Assembly: GCF_040712315.1 (NCBI RefSeq)
Contig: NC_134015.1
Span: forward strand, 58,915,964 to 58,979,963
DNA: 64,000 bases
From: Castanea sativa
Taxonomy: Eukaryota; Streptophyta; Magnoliopsida; Fagales; Fagaceae
Reading direction: 5' to 3'
A program made the translations under genes and the position numbers. The notes under the pieces are model-generated. The model searched no databases and was not told the DNA's origin. It worked only from the letters and a program-made list of their open reading frames with translations. Each line of letters opens with the position of its first letter. The stretch's first letter is position 1. Below, in pieces: positions 58,398-64,000 of this stretch.

Positions 58398-58740
58398 TTA
58401 CGTATATATGTCACTGTCCATATATATGAGCAAGATGAGAGGTAGAGATCATAAAAATTTGAAAACTAATTAATTTTGATTGTATCTATTGTCAAAATGT
58501 TAGTATGAAAACCAAATTCATTATTGGTTTTTTATTTATAACAATTACATTAATTGGTTTACATAATACACATATTTTAAATTATACACGAAATATTTTA
58601 AAAAAATTGTATACCAAACACTAGAAAACATTTTCAAGGTCGTTACCAAATACTGGGAAATGAGACAGTTTTTAGAAAATACTCTTTAGAAAATGAACCA
58701 TTTTCTAGAAAACGTTAATGCTGTAACAAATAGAGGAAGA
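57305..58740. mobile_element. Probable TIR element carrying a microsatellite cluster
   Basis: TTCCAGTATTTAGTAGCAC near 57328 and its inverse TTACCAAATACTGGGAA near 58646 lie near opposite ends. Both are accompanied by GGAAAAC/GTTTTCC-like words. The inside includes a CT-rich leader-like part (57520-57700). The exact ends and TSD were not found, so the limits are approximate. Confidence 0.4.
58261..58394 (+). repeat. Three adjoining microsatellites: (TA)n, (GA)n, (GT)n
   Basis: Uninterrupted TA repeats (about 58259-58311) are followed directly by GA repeats (about 58312-58351), a 10-bp spacer and GT repeats (about 58365-58394). The open frame across them is only an artefact of the dinucleotides. 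Confidence 0.95.
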
Positions 58741-59440
58741 AGATAAAAACAATATACATCTTAAGTCAGACTCAATTATATAAGTAATTTCTTTTATTCA
58801 AGTTACAAAACCAACAATATGAAAAGGCATACAGAACTAAAATATGAGTAGGGCAATTACCCTGTTGACAAATATAAGAAACCTTCGTCATACTAAAGTG
58901 GTGTAGCTTTTGCCTAATGCTGTTTATAATCTTTAAAACTCTCACAATTTTTCACATCAGCACAATATTTAAATAATAATATTTTTTAAGTTCAAATTTA
59001 ACAATGAGTGAAACTCTATCTCTCTAACAAGTCCAATTTAAACTCAAACTCATCATTATCATTTTTTTAAAACAAAATTATTATTTTTTAATCCAAACTT
59101 AATAAGAAGTGAAACTTTATCTCTTTAGCAAGTCCAACTTAAATACAACAATAATATTATTAACAAAAAAAAAAAAACAATTGAAGTTTTCAAGATTTTT
59201 AGTTTTTACTCATAATTTAACTCTAAACACACAAAACTTCATGTTCAACACAATTTTTGGTGGCCATTATTTTCCGTTGAAACACAGCCTCTATGTTGGC
59301 TGTTCAAGTTCACTAGGACTATAAATCCTTCTTTAGGTGACAACTATGAATCATTTAGCTAGAAATATGAAATATCTTGCAAAAACCTAACAACTTAAAC
59401 TCAAACTAAAACGTTGATAATATATATATATAGATGGGGT
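58741..59440. other. AT-rich, nothing recognised
   Basis: No gene is visible. A short direct repeat (AAGTCCAATTTAAACTCAA / AGTCCAACTTAAATACAA) lies near 59028 and 59131. It ends at the first long-TIR unit. Confidence 0.45.
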
Positions 59441-60429
59441 CAAGTTACACATTTTTTAAACCATTGGGTTTAAGTAGATCCAACGGTAAAAAACAAAAAG
59501 ACTCTCATTAATGCTAATATTTTGATTAGGATGTCATTAATTATTCCTCATTTATAATATTTTATATTTATCTCTAAACCCAAAAAAATGTTATATTTGA
59601 CTCTTTCTACATTTCTCTCACTGTCTATCATAGCAAACCTTGAAGTCTGTTCATCCACAGATTCTTCAATACCCTGTGAAATTCAGATAGAGATGTAGAG
59701 CTCTTGTCACTCACAGGACCACTGACATAGCTTGTAGTCACTCCAAAATCAGCACCAAAACTTTTAAAACTCAACTTGGTTCTTTTAGACTCGGGGACAT
59801 GGATATGGTTTGGAAGAATAACAAGCTGACGTTGTCGAAGATGTAACTCCTCTAGCAAGAATATTGACAGAAACACATGCCTGCAATGGCAATAATTCAT
59901 TCAAAAGAGAATCAACTTGGCAATAGAGATAGAAAATGACAAAATCTATAGTTTTCAAGTAGCAAAACAAATGTACAATGTTCAGAAAACATCATATAAT
60001 TATTACAACCATAACTTAGCTTACAAATCAGCAAACCCTTTGTTTTTTTGTTTTGAAATTGATTGGATAACCAAATCAACAAACTCTTATTTAAAAGTAC
60101 ACATGCCCCAGATAAGAATAAAAATTGTCTGCCCTAGACTACATACAGACAGGCTTAACATTCAAGGAATACAGGCAGCAACAACCAACTTTAGCATCCA
60201 TGGCGAGTCTGAGAAAACCAAGTTAAGTTTTGGAAGTTTTGGTGCTGATTTTGGAGTGACTACAAGCTATGTCAGTGGTCTTGTGAGTGACAGGAGCTCC
60301 ACATCTCTATCTGAAATTTCACAGGGTATTAAAGAATTAATGGATGAATAGGCTTCAAGGTTTGCTATGATAGACAGTGAGAGAAACGTAGAGAGAGAAT
60401 CATAAGTAACACTTTTTTTGGGTTTAAAG
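59441..60429. mobile_element. Long-TIR (Pack-MULE-like) unit 1 with gene fragments in both arms
   Basis: It starts GATGGGGTCAAGTTACAC, then ATTGGGTTTAAG and TTAATGCTAATATT, the same terminus as the element at 3531. The minus strand of 59890-59628 and the plus strand of 60176-60354 both encode TKLSF-SFGADFGVTTSYVSG with a Ser-rich continuation, so the gene fragment is present twice in opposite orientation. The minus arm also has VILPNHIHVPES, which resembles GBF-interacting-protein-1-like proteins. The right terminus is cut after GGTTTAAAGATAGGTATAA and fuses to unit 2. Confidence 0.65.
59628..59890 (-). pseudogene. Captured fragment of a GBF-interacting-protein-1-like gene
   Basis: The frame reads HVFLSIFLLEELHLRQRQLV and continues with VILPNHIHVPES, TKLSFKSFGADFGV and TSYVSGPVSDKSSTSLSE, then degrades. 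The VI(I/L)PNH(I/L)-VPE...LSFGSF pattern is what I recall from plant GIP1-like (DUF1296 family) proteins, which contact G-box factors. The identity is tentative. Only about 80-100 residues are present. Sister fragments lie at 60563-60870, 61547-61850 and 62440-62640 (minus), and at 60176-60354, 61150-61335 and 62150-62300 (plus). Confidence 0.45.
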
Positions 60430-61413
60430 ATAGGTATAAAGAGTTACACCTTTTTAAAATCATTGGATTTAAGTAGATTCAACAATAAAAAAAGACTCTT
60501 ATTAATGCTAATATTTTGATTAGGATCTCATTAATTATTCCTCATTATTATATTTTATACCTATCTTTAAACCCAAAAAAAGTGCTACGTTTCTCTCACT
60601 GTCTATCATAGCAAACCTTGAAGCCTGTTCATCCACAAATTCTTCAGTACCTTGTGAAATTTCAGATAGAGATGTAGAGCTCTTGTCACTTACAGGACCA
60701 CTGACATAGCTTGGAGTCACTCCAAAATCAGCACCAAAACTTCTAAAACTCAACTTGGTTCTTTTAGACTCAGGGACATGGATATGGTTTGGAAGAATAA
60801 CAAGCTGACGTTGTGGAAGATGTAACTCCTCCAGCAAGAATATTGACAGAAACACATGCCTGCAATGGCAATAATTCATTCAAAAGAGAATGAACTAGGA
60901 AATAGAGACAAAAAATGAATCTATAGTTTTTAAGTAGCAAAACACATGTACAATGTTCAAAAAACATCATATAATTATTACAACCATAACTTAGCTTACA
61001 AATCAGCAAACCCTTTGTTTTGTTTTTTTTTGTTTTTGAAATTGATTGGATAACCAAATCAACAAACTCTTATTTAAAAGTACACATGCCCCAGATAAGA
61101 ATAAAAATTGTCTGCCCCAGACTACATACAGGCTGGCTTAACAATTCAAGGAATACAGGCAGCAACAACCAACTTTAGCATCCATGGAGAGTTTGAAAAA
61201 ACCAAGTTAAGTTTTGGAAGTTTTGGTGCTGATTTTGGAGTGACTACAAGCTATGTCAGTGGTCCTGTGAGTGACAAGAGCTCTACATCTCTATCTGAAA
61301 TTTCACAGGGTATTAAAGAATTCATGGATGAATAGGCTTCAAGGTTTGCTATGATAGACAGTGAGAGAAACGTAGATAGAGAATCATAAGTAACACTTTT
61401 TTTGGGTTTAAAG
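60430..61413. mobile_element. Long-TIR unit 2 with gene fragments in both arms
   Basis: It has the same layout as unit 1, shifted by about 985 bp: a minus-strand fragment at 60870-60563 and a plus-strand fragment at 61150-61335. The minus arm shows a splice-acceptor-like CCATTGCAG just before the coding part (HVFLSIFLLEEL). This suggests that genomic DNA with an intron was captured. It is nearly identical to unit 3, so duplication is recent. Confidence 0.65.
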
Positions 61414-62297
61414 ATAGGTATAACGAGTTACACCTTTTTAAAATCATTGGATTTAAGTAGATTCAACAGTAAAAAAAGACTCTTATTAATGCTAATATTT
61501 TGATTAGGATCTCATTAATTATTCCTCATTATTATATTTTATACCTATCTTTAAACCCAAAAAAAGTGCTACGTTTCTCTCACTGTCTATCATAGCAAAC
61601 CTTGAAGCCTGTTCATCCACAAATTCTTCAGTACCTTGTGAAATTTCAGATAGAGATGTAGAGCTCTTGTCACTTACAGGACCACTGACATAGCTTGCAG
61701 TCACTCCAAAATCAGCACCAAAACTTCTAAAACTCAACTTGGTTCTTTTAGACTCAGGGACATGGATATGGTTTGGAAGAATAACAAGCTGACGTTGTGG
61801 AAGATGTAACTCCTCCAGCAAGAATATTGACAGAAACACATGCCTGCAATGGCAATAATTAATTCAAAAGAGAATGAACTAGGAAATAGAGACAAAAAAT
61901 GAATCTATAGTTTTTAAGTAGCAAAACACATGTACAATGTTCAAAAAACATCATATAATTATTACAACCATAACTTAGCTTACAAATCAGCAAACCCTTT
62001 GTTTTTTTTTTTTTTTTTTTTTTTTTATTTTATAAATTGACTGGATAACCAAATCAACAAACTCTTATTTAAAAGTACACATGCCCTAGATAAGAATAAA
62101 AATCATCTGCCCTAGACTACATACAGATTGACTTAACAATTCAAGGAATATAGGCAGCAACAACCAACTTTAGCATCCATGGAGAGTCTGAAAAAACCAA
62201 GTTGAGTTTTGGAAGTTTTGGTGCTGATTTGGGAGTGACTACAAGCTATGTCAGTGGTCCTATGAGTGACAAGAGCTCTATATCTCTATCTAAAATT
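61414..62297. mobile_element. Long-TIR unit 3, plus-strand arm truncated
   Basis: The minus-strand fragment at 61850-61547 is open like that of unit 2. The plus-strand fragment (about 62150-62300) ends early and has extra changes (MSDKSSISLSKILQ). A T-run of about 26 bp near 62002-62027 replaces the shorter one of unit 2. Confidence 0.6.
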
Positions 62298-63540
62298 TTA
62301 CAGTAACTCTTACACCTTTTTTAAATCATTGGATTTAAGTAGATCCAATGGTAAAAAAAGACCCTTATTAATGCTAATATTTTGATTAGGATCTCATTAA
62401 TTATTCATCATTATTATATTTTATACCTATCTTTAAAGTCAAAAAAAGTGCTACGTTTCTCTCACTGTCTATCATAGCAAACCTTGAAGCCTGTTCATCC
62501 ATGAATTCTTTAATACCCTGTGAAATTTCAGATAGAGATGTAGAGCTCTTGTCACTCACAGGACCACTGACATAGCTTGTAGTCACTCCAAAATTAGCAC
62601 CAAAACTTCCAAAACTCAACTTGGTTCTTCCAGACTCTCCATGGATGCTAAAGTTGGTTGTTGCTGCTTGTACTCCTTGAATTGTTAAGTCAATCCGTAT
62701 GTAGTCTAGGGCAGATGATTTTTATTCTTATCTGGGTCATGTATACTTTTAAATAAGAGTTTGTAGATTTGGTTATCCAATCAATTTTTAAAAAAGAAAA
62801 AAAAAAAAAAAGAGTTTGTTGATTTGTAAGCTAAGTTATGGTAGTAATAATTATCTGATGTTTTCTGAACATTCTACATGTGTTTTGCTACTTGAAAACT
62901 ATAGATTTTGTCATTTTCTGTCTCTATTGCCTAGTTGATTCTCTTTTGAATGAATCATTGTCATTGTAGGTAGGGGTGTGCATGGGTTAAGGGGATTTTT
63001 TGACCCAACTCACCATGGTGAGTTAAAAAAAAATTCAACCCAACCCAACTTAACCCATCACGTAAGTCCAACCCATGGGTTGGATGAATTTTTTTTTATA
63101 ACTATTATTATTAAATTGAGAAAAAAAAATCACATCTGCCACTTGAATTATAAACAAAATATGCATTAATATGTGAACTAATATTCCAACTCAGTTATAC
63201 ATTAATATATGAACTAATATACATTAATATTGGCTTTTATATAGGATTGGAGGAAGAGCTGGTTATTTAAAAAAAATTATTAATCATATAATATATTTTA
63301 AATATATGGGTGAGTCGGGTTGGGTTTGGCGGATTTGAAATTTTATGACCCAAACCCAACCTGAACCGCTATCAAAAACATTTTTGTAACCCAACCCAAC
63401 CCACCAAGCCTTAAAAACCGACCCAACTCGGCGGGTTGGGTTGGGTCGAGTCAGTTTTGACAGGTTGGCAAGTTAGTTGCATGCCCCTAATTGTAGGCAT
63501 GTGTTTTTGTCAATCTTCTTGCCGGCAGAAGAAGTCGTCT
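62298..63540. mobile_element. Long-TIR unit 4, inverted link, interrupted by a hAT element
   Basis: The terminus (TTACACCTTTTTTAAATCATTGG) and a minus-strand fragment (62640-62440) are followed by a stretch from 62641 to 62970. That stretch continues at 63498-63540 and is the inverse of about 59830-60215. The hAT element at 62971 separates the two parts. Unit 4 ends the chain and diverges beyond 63540. Confidence 0.6.
62971..63489. mobile_element. hAT-type MITE with perfect 8-bp TSD (ATTGTAGG)
   Basis: It begins TAGGGGTGTGCATGGG and ends GTTGCATGCCCCTA. The ends match at 10 of 12 bases as an inverted repeat. ATTGTAGG is present on both sides (62963-62970 and 63490-63497). The inside is full of AACCCAACCC and GGGTTGGGTT words in opposite arms. 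It is inserted in the captured-gene arm of unit 4. Confidence 0.95.
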
Positions 63541-63768
63541 TCATGGATACAAGTTACAATAGAGCCAACTTGGAGATCCTATAGGAAGAAGACGTAGAAA
63601 TCAGTATGCACCAACCATTGTCCTAATTGCACCCCACAAGACAATTTTATTTTTCAGCTGAAATCACAAGACCATTAATCATGAAAGGACCCCAATCACG
63701 ACCCCATTAAAATGTGATAAGACAAAAGATTCCTCATCAGTTGGGGTCTACCTTATTATCTTTAACAT
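63541..63768. other. Spacer before the lectin fragment
   Basis: This is unique sequence without a recognisable frame. It may be intron or upstream DNA of the lectin-like fragment. Confidence 0.4.
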
Positions 63769-64000
63769 AACTTTGTATTTTTCTCATTCACGGACAGTAA
63801 TACAACCTATGATGATAATCAATGGGTCCCATGTTGGTATTGTCCAAAACGATGGTTTGGTTCATCGAGCTTGGATCACCTACGATGGTCCACGTCGTTG
63901 GATGGACATTCGTTTAGGATCAAAAGATGAAGATTACCCAACAAAACCAATCTTCTCTGAGCAAGTTGATCTCTCACCGTTCTCAATGAATACATGTTCA
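63769..64000 (+). pseudogene. L-type lectin domain fragment, frameshifted, continues past the window
   Basis: One frame shows FTDSNTTYDDN (about 63782-63822) and shifts to HVGIVQNDG (about 63832). It then reads AWITYDGPRRWMDIRLGSKD and PTKPIFSEQVDLSPF, to about 63983. The last bases would complete the usual NEYMF only in another frame. N-HVGI, YDG and DLSPF are landmarks of the legume-type lectin domain of lectin receptor kinases and secreted lectins. Two apparent frameshifts suggest a pseudogene. If the window continued, a kinase domain might follow, but nothing here shows it. Confidence 0.55.

Noticed and set aside
58237..58473. 78-codon ORF with Tyr-Ile, Arg-Glu and Cys-Val repeats
   Set aside because: It is a direct translation of TA, GA and GT dinucleotide repeats.

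Overview
The window reads as an intergenic, transposon-rich stretch of a plant nuclear genome. It is AT-rich, most of it is mobile-element sequence, and the only convincing host gene has short GT-AG introns and a TATA box. Several repeat families look like ones I associate with Fagales trees (oak, chestnut, beech). That placement is from memory and is not proven here.

Layout. 1-2912: 3' end of an LTR retrotransposon carrying a broken extra ORF. 2938-6476: a long-TIR Mutator-like element interrupted by a solo LTR and a hAT element, both with perfect target-site duplications (TSDs). 6477-9304: AT-rich DNA with small hAT-type and foldback MITEs. 9700-13760: a host gene on the minus strand, a small RING-H2 E3 ubiquitin ligase of the At3g02290 type, complete in four coding exons. 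Its first coding exon is tandemly duplicated, and one copy has lost its 5' splice site. 13987-33058: first locus of an unnamed compound repeat (inverted-end-like terminus, about 90-bp repeats, about 30-bp repeats, about 165-bp repeats). It is split by a gag-only copia-like element (14416-18880, minus) and by a complete Ty3/gypsy Tat-lineage element (21158-32676). 33840-40420: AT-rich DNA with a MITE, a solo LTR (36801-37414) and tandem duplications. 40421-46261: a degenerate L1-type LINE with a C-terminal RNase H. 47579-49129: a Harbinger-like element. 50210-56710: second locus of the compound repeat, in the opposite orientation. 56750-58740: LINE fragment and a TIR element with microsatellites. 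59441-63540: a head-to-tail chain of long-TIR elements carrying fragments of a GBF-interacting-protein-1-like gene in alternating orientation, with a hAT insertion. 63770-64000: the start of a broken L-type lectin gene running off the window.

Relationships. Nesting gives relative ages. The compound repeat at locus 1 is older than both retrotransposons inside it. The Tat element is young: its two 749-bp LTRs differ at 13 sites by my hand count, all transitions. Its gag-pol frame has three TAG stops, while its antisense gene (about 870 codons, four exons) is open throughout. The items most worth following are the compound repeat family, the intact antisense gene in a broken retrotransposon, the duplicated RING-gene exon, and the inverted gene-fragment chain, which could form long hairpin RNA.
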